Positions 53,930-64,000 of a stretch of DNA of 64,000 nt are shown here, piece by piece. Position numbers and translations under genes: made by a program. The notes under the pieces are model-generated. The model had not been told where the DNA came from and searched no databases. It saw nothing but the letters and a program-made list of their open reading frames with translations. Source of the DNA: Mactromeris polynyma (lineage: Eukaryota; Mollusca; Bivalvia; Venerida; Mactridae); contig JASFXZ010000001.1 of NCBI GenBank assembly GCA_032209605.1, forward strand, positions 38,258,619 through 38,322,618. Reading direction: 5' to 3'. The first letter of the stretch is position 1, and each line of letters begins with the position of its first letter.

Positions 53930-54345
53930 ATCACCACTTCCACTAACACTATCACAATGAACAGCCACCTCCTCTATCATCATCATCAACATCATCATCA
54001 CAACTTCCACTAACACTATCACAATGAAGAGTCACCTCCGCCACCATCATCATCAACATCATCATCACCACTTCCACAAACACTATCACAATGAACAACC
54101 ACCTCCTCCATCATCATCATCATCAACATCATCATCACCACTTCCACTAACACTATCACAATGAACAGCCACCTCCGCCACCATCATCATCAACATCATC
54201 ATCACCACTTCCACTTACACTATCACAATGAACAGCCACCTCCGCCATCATCATCATCAACATCATCACCACTTCCAATAACACTATCACAATGAACAGC
54301 CACCTCCGCCACCATCATCATCATTATCATCAGCATCAACAACAA
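53930..54345. repeat. CAT-rich compound minisatellite, about six 64-70 bp units
   Basis: The unit combines a unique part (CTTCCACTAACACTATCAC, then AATGAACAGCCACCTCC) with a CATCATCAT/CAACATCATCATCAC tract. Unit starts, taken at CTTCC, are at 53937, 54004, 54071, 54141, 54208 and 54272. Length differences come from the number of CAT triplets. It ends in an (AAC)n tract. A short plus frame reads Thr/Ile/His runs and is not a gene. Confidence 0.92.
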
Positions 54346-55786
54346 CAACAACACCTTTATTACATTTTAAATACCCAACTCGGCATCACCAATTAACGTT
54401 AGAAGACACATATTTTAGCATCCTCAACATCAATATTATCATCATTTACATAATTGTCATCATCACCGTCATCATCGTCATTGTTATAGTTATCACCATA
54501 CCAATTATGATATCATAAAATTAAACATCAAATGCTTAAAATGTCTTAGGGCGTGAACTAGTTTGATTCATTGAAGTTTTTTATCTAATTACATGGTCTA
54601 CTTTGCGCAATCCTGTCACCTGCAGAAATAATGTGTATCATGAAAAATAGCATTTAGTACAAAGGTTTGACCCGCGGTTAAATTAATTATTTACTTTAAT
54701 GTATTTTAGCTTAGACAAAACAACAGCATTTTTCACATCAAACGCACTACAAATTTGTTCGATGTTTAAACATTTTAATGGTATCACAAGGCTGTAAAAT
54801 TTACAATCGAGGTCGACTGTAAACAGTATAAATTTACATAATATGGAAGTAAAAAAATGACAAATATTTGCATTCTATGCACATTATTATAATTCATTAT
54901 ATTTTAAAGTCGTATACTCGACACGGATAAAACGAAAGATCCCGCCGAAAATGACAAGACTTAAATTGGTAACCATCTGCGCAAGACACTGGTTCAAAAG
55001 CCGTTTTTGTTATCTATTCAAAGATTTTTTTATAAATATATCTATTTGATACATGATACACATCGCGCCATATTGTATAGAAGTGTGCATTTTGTTCATT
55101 AGGCAAATATGACCCTCTTTGAGATTTTCAATCGTATTGATATGACGGTAAATATTTACTGTGGTTTGGTCGCAACGGGTGTAATAGAATGACTAAAAGG
55201 ATCATGAATGCAAGTTAAGATATGGCTGATCTGTGCCTATATAAAGAATATGTATGTTGATAATGTGTAAATTCATAAAATGAACTGCATTGTACATAAA
55301 TTGAAGTGATTTCTTTAGAATATGTCCGTACAAGAACAAGGTCCGGACACCCGTACGGGTTTTATCATCATCCCAAAACATCCGATTTGCATGTATAACT
55401 ATTTGTGCCGAATATATTTCCTTGCATGTGGCCGAAAAATTCAAATACTGAAATTAAATTATTGTCGCGTTTTTAGAAAACTTGGTGAAATATATATTGA
55501 TCCAGAGCAATTTCTATCTCAAATTAAATAACTCTAGCCCTCCTCTATACTGAAGACTTTCCGTTTGGCTACGATTTGTTCAATAGATATTTTATGATTA
55601 ATATTCGAGTCTGGTTGACTGACTAATACGTACAATCATACGTTTAAAGTCTTTCATTCTTTATTCGTCAAATAAATGTTAAAAGATCCGTCAAGGTGTT
55701 CTAAATACCGATCTATTTAACATTATTATCTTCCACGACTCCGCTCACCTCAACAAAGCGTCTTGGATACAGGAGTCGATCGAATG

Positions 55787-55796
55787 TATATAAAAG
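55787..55796 (+). promoter_or_regulatory. Strong TATA box motif (isolated)
   Basis: TATATAAAAG is followed about 60 bp later by an ATG opening a 17-codon frame (MYAGYTMLSALVQAPLL). The local sequence is GC-richer than its surroundings. No gene is evident downstream, so it may be an unrecognised promoter or a chance match. Confidence 0.2.
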
Positions 55797-56030
55797 CAAC
55801 GTAGCGGAACGCCAAAGGCTAATCCGTGTGCAGATAGAGTCGTATAATGTATGCTGGTTACACAATGCTGTCTGCCCTAGTGCAGGCACCTCTTTTATAA
55901 TGCAAATTAGCTTTCGGGTATCATATTTCCTACTGATATCGTTATGTCAAGGCAATTTAAGTCCACACAAGTAAATCACGCGGTTGAGAATTTTAACGAA
56001 CCTATGGCTGTAATAAACTCTTTGCAAAGA

Positions 56031-56072
56031 CATTCACAACCACTATTGTTACATTCACAACCACTATTGTTT
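56031..56072. repeat. Two tandem 21-bp units
   Basis: CATTCACAACCACTATTGTT occurs twice in direct tandem. Nothing else is notable in the flanks. Confidence 0.85.
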
Positions 56073-56217
56073 CAAATGGTCCTATATTAATCAGAACAAT
56101 GTCAAAAAATATTTGTATTTTTCTGAATTCAAGCTTTAATATATCATTTCGACCGTGTCTGTATATATTTGCCAGACTTAACAAAATTAAGGTATTAAAG
56201 TGTATAAAAGTACAAGT

Positions 56218-56478
56218 AAAGAGTTTATTTATTACAGTGTCACCACTACTTAAAGGGCCAGCCATATCTGACTTATGAAACACCTACTTTCTGAGTACAT
56301 TTTCTTCCCAATTCCTATCCTTAAATGCCAGACACCAGGCAGGTAGGCACAAGGTAACCATTAATTAACTAGCTGGCGGCTCACCAACCGGTTATATCAT
56401 TAAGATACCCTACCGGGATTCGAACCTTCGACCTCCCACTCCCAATGCGGATGCCTTAACCACCCGGCCAAGGGAGAC
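56218..56478 (-). mobile_element. tRNA-derived SINE (minus)
   Basis: On the minus strand the head TCCCTTGGCCGGGTGGTTAA (A box) is followed by GGTTCGAATCCC (B box, about 56410-56421), then a body ending TGTAATAAATAAACTC, a typical A/T-rich SINE tail. The tRNA fold is degenerate. The head differs from that of the 56839 element, so this is another SINE subfamily. Confidence 0.65.
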
Positions 56479-56838
56479 GGTATATGTACATTGTTAATTA
56501 AGATGACGATAGAGCTTTAAGTTTAAAATCTCCATGTACCAAAAACAATTTTGGTTTTGATTTTTCAGTGACACTGAATATGTACCATGGGCTTGTTAAA
56601 CAATATGCAGACTTGTGTATTTTAGTTAGCATACAACATGATTTCAGATATCCAATCCATGCCCAGAACTCTTGGTTATACATCTGAGTTTTGAGACCAG
56701 ACTTTAAACTCAATCATTTAATTGGTTGTTCCTGATTGCTGTCTGAAAATCGACCAATGACAATACTGCTTTCTGAGACTGGTATCCAAGCTACGTTGTA
56801 TAATCTTGTGCCCTGGGCATTGCTTAAATATATCAAAA

Positions 56839-57062
56839 CCCGTCCGGTTGGCTCAGCTTTTAGAGCTTTAGTCTGTCACCCGGAAGGTTCGTGTTCGATT
56901 CCCGGGATCGGCAAGTCATGTCCTTTTGGCTGCGGTCATTTCTCCTCCATCTTTGATTCACGTGGGGAGTTGTCAGCGGATTGTGAAAGGGGAAATAAGT
57001 AATGGTTATTATTTATACCAAGATAACTGGTAAGGTCAACAGACCACCGTTTGTAATAATGT
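56839..57062 (+). mobile_element. tRNA-derived SINE (plus)
   Basis: The head CCCGTCCGGTTGGCTCAGC contains an A box and GTTCGATTCCC (56893-56903) is a B box, so a tRNA-like pol III promoter is present. The body has TTTGATTCACGTGGGGAGTT, GTCAGCGGAT and ACAGACCACCGTTTGTAATA, motifs shared with 13178 and 19868. It is not a functional tRNA: the acceptor stem does not pair. The body type resembles molluscan SINEs from memory. Confidence 0.65.
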
Positions 57063-57559
57063 TTTGTTTTTAATGGTGTTTGAAACCCAATTAAAATACC
57101 TAGCTTAATTGGTATCTTTCTGCGACAGTGTATAATATCTGATTATATATAATGTTTGGCAAAATTATTGAATTTTTCTGTGTTATCTAAACATTTGATT
57201 TTATAGACCCCAACTGTATGTAACTATAGACAATCCACTACTGAGTATCAGTTACACGTACTAATTACTTATAGAACCACTGTCTGAATATTACTAACTG
57301 TAATGAATGTTTTCATTTAGTGAACTACATATAACTGTATCAATATTCATACATAAATAATACATGTTCAATTCAAAGTTAATTTTTCCATAAAAATATG
57401 CTTTTTATTAACTACCTTCACTCAAATTTAATATTGTTTCAAAGTACAATGGATGTCATAGTTAAAGTTCATGCCTCTAAAGTACCAGTCCCCATTCATC
57501 ATGATTGTGAATAATGTACTAACATAATTTGTTTGATAACAAGAAACTAAGCAATATAA

Positions 57560-57760
57560 CGAAAGTGTGATTTGTGATAAATTGGACCCGGTAGCTATAA
57601 ATGATTCTCAGCACTCAACAACTAAATGCTTAGCATCACTTGCACTCAAATCTCAGAATGACACTCAAAAGCAATTTTATCCACTTTTCACACTCAAATT
57701 CGAACACTCAGCTTCAATAAACTTAGAGGTTTTGAGTGAAATTGTCTAACAATACTGTGA
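57560..57760. mobile_element. Possible decayed family B element (CACTCA-rich)
   Basis: The segment begins with a partial match to the family B terminus (GACCCGGTAGCTATAAATGA) and holds many CACTCAA/TTGAGTG motifs. No right terminus can be seen because the tandem array at 57780 follows. Confidence 0.35.
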
Positions 57761-57779
57761 AAGATATTTATTTAATGAA

Positions 57780-57962
57780 TATTCTTGAGTTAGGGCCCAA
57801 TGTTTTTGAGTAGGACAAATTGTTTTTGAGTAGGGCAAAATGGTTTTGAGTTAGGGCCAATTTGTTTTGAGTAAGTCCCAATGTTTTTGAGTAGGGGCCC
57901 AATGTTTTTAGTAGGGACCCAATGTTTTTAGTAGGAGCCCAATGCTTTTGAGTAGGGGTCAT
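57780..57962. repeat. TGAGT-rich tandem array (units about 20-25 bp)
   Basis: Repeated TTTTTGAGTAGGG and GGGCCCAATGTTTTT blocks occur about eight times with length variation (20-26 bp). The adjacent segment 57595-57740 is full of scattered CACTCAA/TTGAGTG motifs, like those inside the TIR elements at 30351 and 43811, so the array may have grown inside a third, decayed copy of that family. The minus-strand frame is an array by-product. Confidence 0.8.
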
Positions 57963-58448
57963 TTTATGGTGTAGGTTGAGTTATTTTTATTCATGGCATT
58001 TTCTTACATTTTACAGCTGTTTTCGTGGTCATTTAGTCTCCTGAATCAAGAGAAATATTTCGGGATGCTTGAAATAATTGGTGATATATGTATGGTTCCA
58101 TTGACAGATAATAACAATAGTTGACTCTCATTATGTTCTTGTTTAAAAGAAGTATAACTTAAAAACTAACATGAGTATTTCAGAAGATTTCATATTTAGT
58201 CTGAGTTTCATGGAATCAGTACAAAAGAACATCGACATTCATTGGAAGAAAAACATAGAGTACATGAAATTAATTTTATAATAAAATGATATTGACTGGA
58301 AACTGTTTGAATAAAACTTTATACTTTTATAGAAGTGTAACCCAAAATGTGAGATTCATGCTGAACATGACTAACAATGTATGACACCTATACATACCAA
58401 AGCTCCAAATATTTAGTCAAATATACCCACTTATTTCTTTATGTATTG

Positions 58449-58502
58449 AAGTATATACAATACAATACAATACAATACAATTCAATTGTATTGAAGTATA
58501 TA
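58449..58502. repeat. (AATAC)n pentanucleotide repeat with inverted flanks
   Basis: About five AATAC units are followed by attcaattgtatt. The phrase ttgaagtatata appears on both sides, so the segment can also form a small hairpin. Confidence 0.8.
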
Positions 58503-61500
58503 TGTTGCGTCTTCGTCAGTAGATTTGAAGAATATTTTGACTGGACATACTCATTTATTATTAGACTGATAAAACTTTAAAAATGAGGAAAGGCGAACAG
58601 GGAAGTCTATGTTTACTAAGCAGATCACATAATATAGGGCTTGAAATATATTAAGAACATAGATGGAGAATCAAAATCAAAACCAAAACAAGGGAATTGG
58701 AACCTAATGAACAAAATGGGATAGATACTATAAAGGGATTGGAGGGGGAGGGATCGGGAAGAAATTTAGTCAATTTTTTTTTTATTTATGATTCATTGTG
58801 ATGAATAAACATAAATATCCATGCAACTCTATTTTTTGTTCATTGAATCCAATTTTCTTGTTTACAGAGACATTTTAGTCTGGGAAAATAATGTTGGAAA
58901 CTAGATACTCGGTACATTCTAATAAAACGTATGATTGAATATCTTATATAATATATAATTCAAAATAGAAAGTCTAAATCAAATGTATTTCTATCATTTT
59001 TCCAATTCCCCTATAGTTATAATTCAATATTCAATTATTATAAGACACGAAAGCGTGTGTTTTCTTCGATGTCTATTGTCTGTAAACTATCACAGTATTT
59101 TACATAGCTCCCAAAGAAATTACAGAAACTTCGAAAGCGTAGACGAATTATTTCACTTTTAGTAAATGACGAGACATACTACCCGGCATGTCGGCACGCA
59201 ATTTCATTTGCAGAAAACGTGTTGCGGGGTAACTTAATAACGTACAGGTCAGCGCAAACATATGAAATGTCACAAGACTACATTCAGACGAAGAAAACAT
59301 CGCTAGTTCCGTAATATAGACGTTACATGCGACCGTAGCTGTTATCACGAAATCTACGTAACTTTATACGCCACATTGCAGTTGATTCGTCTTAATGATA
59401 CTTGATACACATATTTATGTAAAGATGCAGGCCTAATTTATGTTTCGAATTGCAAATTAATGATTAATTAAACGTAAGTTGATATTAGTATTTTGTAGCT
59501 TGTCATTTCCGTCTGCGATTTAGCATAACATACATTTGTGAATTACAATTGAAGAACAAAACGCTTGTTATTCATATATCTTATCAATTTAATATGTGTA
59601 CATTGAAAATTCAAGTAATAACGAAAGTTCCATTTTGGCATATCTGTATCAGTTTATATTATAGAGAGCGATTTTTAAAATAGAGAGCTAAATAATTCGT
59701 TACAAATTTGACTTAATATTCATAGCTATTTCATTTAATAATGTTATGTTTTAATCAAGAAATGTGGATAGTACTTTAATACTCGTGTATTATGAATACA
59801 TCACAAAACTCTATCTTGAAAGAAGGAAAGGAACAATGAACTGATTTTAATTTAATTGTATAATTAGAAGTTATAGTATCCGACGTGACAAAATATAGCA
59901 TACGTCTTACACATTCATATAAGGGAATAAGTATATAAGCTTTAAACGTTTTAATAACTCGACCTTCTCTGACTTCTGTGCATCTTTTTTCATAATACTA
60001 AACCTGAAGGTCGAATCGTTTTCATATAAAAATGATAATACAATTTCGACATAATGGTTAGTATTCATCCCGAGGTCTATTTCAAATAATCTATTTGATT
60101 CTATTTGAACCTTACTTGATATTGAAGCGTATTGTCTGTGGTATCCTAACGTTATACATTGTACATCTTAAACACGCAGAACATAAAAAAGCATGTAAGA
60201 ATATTCGAAATGCACATCATAAATGACACCACCCTTTGGTCACCCTATAACAGGCTTGTAATTAGACATGAAGGTCTATTGACATACTCCCTGCACCTGG
60301 CTTTTCAACCTGTACTAACGCCCCCGAATCAGGGTTCTATCCAGTACCAACCTTTAATGCATGAAAATGACACCTTCCGCATATTAGATTCAGATCTCTA
60401 ACCAGGAAGGATAATATATGAGTGTACACAATGAGCATATTGTTTGAATAAAGAACAATTAAACCTTCAACTATTTTGCAGAATTTTACATGCATAGTTA
60501 ACTCCAGACTTACCATCAAGTTTTACCATTGCTTATAGTGAAGTCGCAGATTATGCGCCGTGTTTCATTTCCTCTTATTTCTAGATGTAGATGCACACTC
60601 AGACGATTGCCATCTCTTCCCGTATGTATTTACATTTGAATACTCAAAAGATGTTGGTGGCAGATGCGCGTAGTTCCCTTTAATCATCGTCAGAAGAACC
60701 ACACTAAAGCGATTAAAAATCTTGTGTTGTCTAGCAGTTCACATATTTGTTATATCCAATTTTAATCCATGACATAACAAGTTCAGAAATTTACATAGAA
60801 AAATGATTCATTACTTAACAAACATATTCTGAGACCATCATATTCGCGAAATGACAGTGCCGTCTTTAATTAGGCAACCGGCAAAATGTTTTACGTTTAA
60901 AACAAAGTATTCAATGCCATCCCGTTAAAAGGGATATTATTTCTCATTAAAACGGAATTTAAGACCACAAGCTCATTAGAGGAGCGAGGCAATTTTCAAT
61001 TTATGGCTGGTAATTTGATATTTTACGCAATAGGATATAATTAGTTCCAACAGAGTACATGTATGAAGGCACGTCAAATTTTCTCATGTTGTAATACGGG
61101 GAGAAACATCCCGTTGTCTCGATTGAATAATAAATCTAATTCTAATCTAGAATAACACGAAAACAAAATAAGACGAAGCGATGAACAAGACTCAAAATAT
61201 TATTTTTTAGACAGAAGATCAACACATATTACATTTAACAACATGTGCTGCAGTGTTATTAGACGTACACACGTGGGTAAGAACTAGAAGCCACTAACTA
61301 GTAAGGCTTGAGTTCGGCGCCATACGGCAACTGAGCAAAATACATAAGCCAGTATAGTAGATGGATATTTGTAGACAGACCCTTATTGCTATTATTTATT
61401 CTGCATATGGTAACATAATGTGTGTAATAGGACAACAGTCAACAAATAAATGTACATATATACAACATATCGCGGCTAAAAGTTGTCTCGGGTGATTAAT

Positions 61501-62007
61501 TAAGGAAAATGGCAATATGTGTTTGTCAGAATATTTTCTTTTGCGTCCGCAATGATTTATTTATTTAATGCATCATTCTGACCACTTCGCTAAGGGCAAA
61601 GTTAATTATAAAAAGGTTTTAAAGTAACACAACTTTTAAACAAGTAGTTTTATAGTAAACTATTGTTACATGACATTTTGACTGCATAAAAAATGGGGAT
61701 TTTTTCAGAAATTTCTGTAGAAATGATAACAACTTGGATTAGTATCCATATGGGTAGGTTGCAAGGATCTTTGTCTCGTCTTCAGACTCGTATATATAAT
61801 TCCACAGTTAACTTTGATATACTATTACTGTTTGTTGTGTACACACTATTGACCGAAGTTGTCCGAATTAGGCGTTCTTTGTGGCATTGCCAGTGTTGCA
61901 CAAGTCTTATATTGATCTGACTTAGCAAAGCTATAACTTATCACAGTTCAATAATGAGATATCAAAGTAACAATTTCTGAGCATCAGATTCAAGAAAACG
62001 AGGGAAG

Positions 62008-62075
62008 CATAATGGAAGCGCACCGGTCTCCTCAACATATAGTCATGAGTTCGAATTCATTATTGGGCGTCGCGG
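62008..62075 (+). mobile_element. Possible tRNA-derived SINE head
   Basis: TGGAAGCGCACCGGTCTCCT then ATAGTCATGAGTTCGAATTC holds a B-box-like GAGTTCGAATTC about 38 bp after an A-box-like segment. No tail identified. Confidence 0.3.
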
Positions 62076-63342
62076 GGATGAACCGATACCTTCAGAATCT
62101 GACGCAAGTACTAGCTGGTATCCCAGACATGTGCAAAATCGTCACAATACACTCTACTGATTTTCTAATTGGTTACTTTTTATATGATCATGCTTTTCAA
62201 AATAATTACAGAGAAATATAAATTGACTAACTTTGTTTTACTTCATTCTTACCCATGCCATAATATTTGAATTCCAAAATTCACACATGAGTGTACAAAA
62301 AAGTCGCCAGGTAAAGATTTCTATCAAAATTATAAAATGCAGATATGTGTGATGACCAATTAGACCTGTGTTTGAGTGTATGTATCGCAATCGATGAGAA
62401 GCCTATTGTTTAGATTTGCATGATGTCCAACATTTTATACGTTAAATCTCTCAACATGCATTCTTATTCATGATAGATCTTATGGTGCTGCCAATTATTT
62501 ACAGTTGTTTTTGCCAGTTTTGATTGACAAAGTTTTCTATAAATAGAAACAAAAGTATAATAATCATTTCTCAGAATAACTTCGTAGCAGTGTATCTTAT
62601 GCCGTCTTAGGTTGAGACTTCATGATTATGAGGACAATGTACAAACTATAAATATTGGCAGAAATAATATGTTAGCTGCCGATTCAAGCAAATCAATATT
62701 TGCAAGATTACACAATGTCACCGCGGGACTGTGGGATCCCTCAACGCAAAGCCCCAAATGCATGGCGGGTAATTCATGTAGGCAGTGGGTTGGTATGTTC
62801 CCCCTTTTGTCAAGATTTTGTTTCGGTTTGATCTCAGACGGTCTTAGAGCCATATGATCGGCGTGAATGTCGCTAGAAGTCAAACCACTTGCCAATGATA
62901 TGCAAGTTTGAAAAGCCTTTTTGACGATATCTGTCTGTTAAGGTTCTAGGGAGCATCACTTCAAAGGTTGTATTAAGCAAAATCGTGATAACCATTTGAC
63001 TGAAATGCAATGCATGAAAGCTGTTCAACAGATTCCGTATTTATGTAATAATCGCTTATTCATACCCCCTTTTATTTTAGATGGATTAAAATTTCGGTAG
63101 TTTTTTTCGAAAGAGAGAAAAAATTACCGCAGTTAACATGGCGGCTGCATCTGAGCATTGTTCACCTATCGTCTTTGAAAACCTAACTTGCGCATCGCAG
63201 AAGGTGGTGTTGCTTCTTGATGGCAATAAAATATAATCAATGAATATTTAGAGATAGCTTTCACTCTACCTGCTATATTTAATGCTCATTTTAGAAATGC
63301 TTGCCGGTACATTAAATCTACTTATTCGTGGTAAAGCGTGGT

Positions 63343-63524
63343 TTATTGCGCAATGAACATGGCATTATCGTTGACAGCCTCTCTGAGAGCCGCTTGCATC
63401 GTAGTATCATTATTAATGTATGACTTCACCACGTATCGATAATTTGGAGTCATCACTTGAAATCCTTGTTCTTGTTCGTGCGTCTTTGTTCTGATAATTT
63501 TAATTAGTCCTTCGGGAGATACGG
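63343..63524 (-). CDS. Candidate C-terminal exon of an unrecognised minus-strand gene
   Basis: On the minus strand, after gcatacaag at 63525 a frame of 59 full codons runs to TAA at 63345-63343, with phase 1 entry. It reads VSPEGLIKIIRTKTHEQEQG, then FQVMTPNYRYVVKSYIN and ALREAVNDNAMFIAQ-stop. An in-frame TGA lies just upstream of the acceptor, so the frame would need splicing. The polypyrimidine tract is poor. The composition looks protein-like (Lys, Arg, Glu, Asn mixed with aliphatics, no low complexity), and a minus-strand ATTAAA lies about 60 bp beyond the stop. Earlier exons would lie above 64000. I do not recognise the family. Confidence 0.4.
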
Positions 63525-64000
63525 CTTGTATGCAACAAAATATGTAATATCATTAAAACGAAATAATTCCCGCATATACACATATTACACATGCACGGTT
63601 TGATTTCAACGAAAAACTTAAAACACCTCAGACAGTTCAACCGTAAGACCATGATTCAAAAATTGTGTAAAATTACATTTGTTGATGTGTATGAACAGTC
63701 AAGGTTACATAACTTCTGTAAACCAACTAAATCATGTCGATATACCTACATGTGTTAAACCTCTTGATAGCCCGCTGATTAAAACCGGTTGAAGTATTCG
63801 GCATGTCTTGCGTTTTATCGTCTGGTTTTAATCAGCTGCACAGAAACAGTGCGAGTATGTTAGCACAATTGAAAATACACAATAATGAGCCAATATCATT
63901 TTATGAATATTAGTGGATTCATGCACATACATTTCGATATACTGAACTTAGTTTAGTTATAGCAGGGTAATAAACGTCACAATGTTTTACGGCATATTTT

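Larger units (their letters stand above)
50700..63300. other. 5' intergenic region upstream of COUP-TF
   Basis: No convincing coding exon is seen. Listed repeats are at 52682, 53930, 56031, 56218, 56839, 57780 and 58449. TGACCT-type half-sites cluster near 51900-51950. Stretches 53040-53900, 54350-55700 and 58600-62000 show only AT-rich sequence with chance ORFs. Confidence 0.5.

Noticed and set aside
55880..55910. Octamer ATGCAAAT near the TATA box at 55787
   Set aside because: The octamer occurs many times across this AT-rich window on both strands, so it carries little information.
56405..56478. Possible true tRNA gene on the minus strand
   Set aside because: A and B boxes are present, but the acceptor and T stems do not pair, and a SINE body with an AATAAATAAA tail follows.
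59148..59348. 66-codon minus frame
   Set aside because: No splice or homology support; length is ordinary for chance.
62612..62895. Overlapping 81- and 89-codon frames on both strands
   Set aside because: No family match by eye, both strands open, and they lie beyond the candidate terminal exon at 63343; most likely chance in a GC-richer patch.
63138..63236. AACATGGCGGC motif (YY1-like) with a 32-codon frame MAAASEHCSP...
   Set aside because: Attractive as a first exon, but the donor-like GAAG|GTGGTG is weak and no downstream gene lies in the window.

Overview
The window is eukaryotic, AT-rich and gene-poor. It is dominated by one conserved developmental regulator gene on the minus strand: a COUP-TF / seven-up (NR2F) orphan nuclear receptor. 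Its three main coding exons lie at 49897-49432, 44756-44229 and 26585-26311. The splice sites are canonical GT-AG and both introns are phase 1. Joined, they give 422 residues from Met to stop, the usual size for this family. Several tRNA-derived SINE copies share a body motif (a 'ccaccgt...taact' type segment) that I associate with molluscan and other lophotrochozoan SINEs. Together with the receptor sequence this suggests a lophotrochozoan, most likely a mollusc; the species cannot be fixed from the window.

Layout. 1-26310: 3' flank of the receptor. It is mostly non-coding and repeat-rich (a MITE pair at 5320 and 10914, a pogo-like MITE at 7461, a dispersed 'gtgtggagaggcattg' repeat family at 5850, 7085, 16500 and 20640, SINE remnants, short tandem repeats). 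It also holds one plausible plus-strand terminal exon of an unrecognised gene (8218-8432). 26311-49897: the receptor gene. Intron 2 (17.6 kb) carries a 33-bp minisatellite of about 29 units, two copies of one TIR element, and several splice-flanked open segments. 49898-50700: 5' UTR and promoter with three CCAAT boxes and two GC boxes. 50700-64000: 5' intergenic DNA with a pogo-like MITE (52682), a 67-bp CAT-rich array (53930-54345), SINEs on both strands, a TGAGT-rich tandem array (57780-57960) and a candidate minus-strand terminal exon of a neighbouring gene (63524-63343).

Most interesting observation: a 42-nt microexon candidate inside intron 2 (42140-42099, minus). It has a strong polypyrimidine/CAG acceptor and a GTAAGT donor, no stop, and matches the phase of the flanking exons exactly. 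Its inclusion would insert 14 residues in the loop between helices 7 and 8 of the ligand-binding domain. I found no phage, CRISPR, operon or other prokaryotic-type system. I see nothing that supports a wholly new biological system beyond the receptor isoform and the repeat structures listed.
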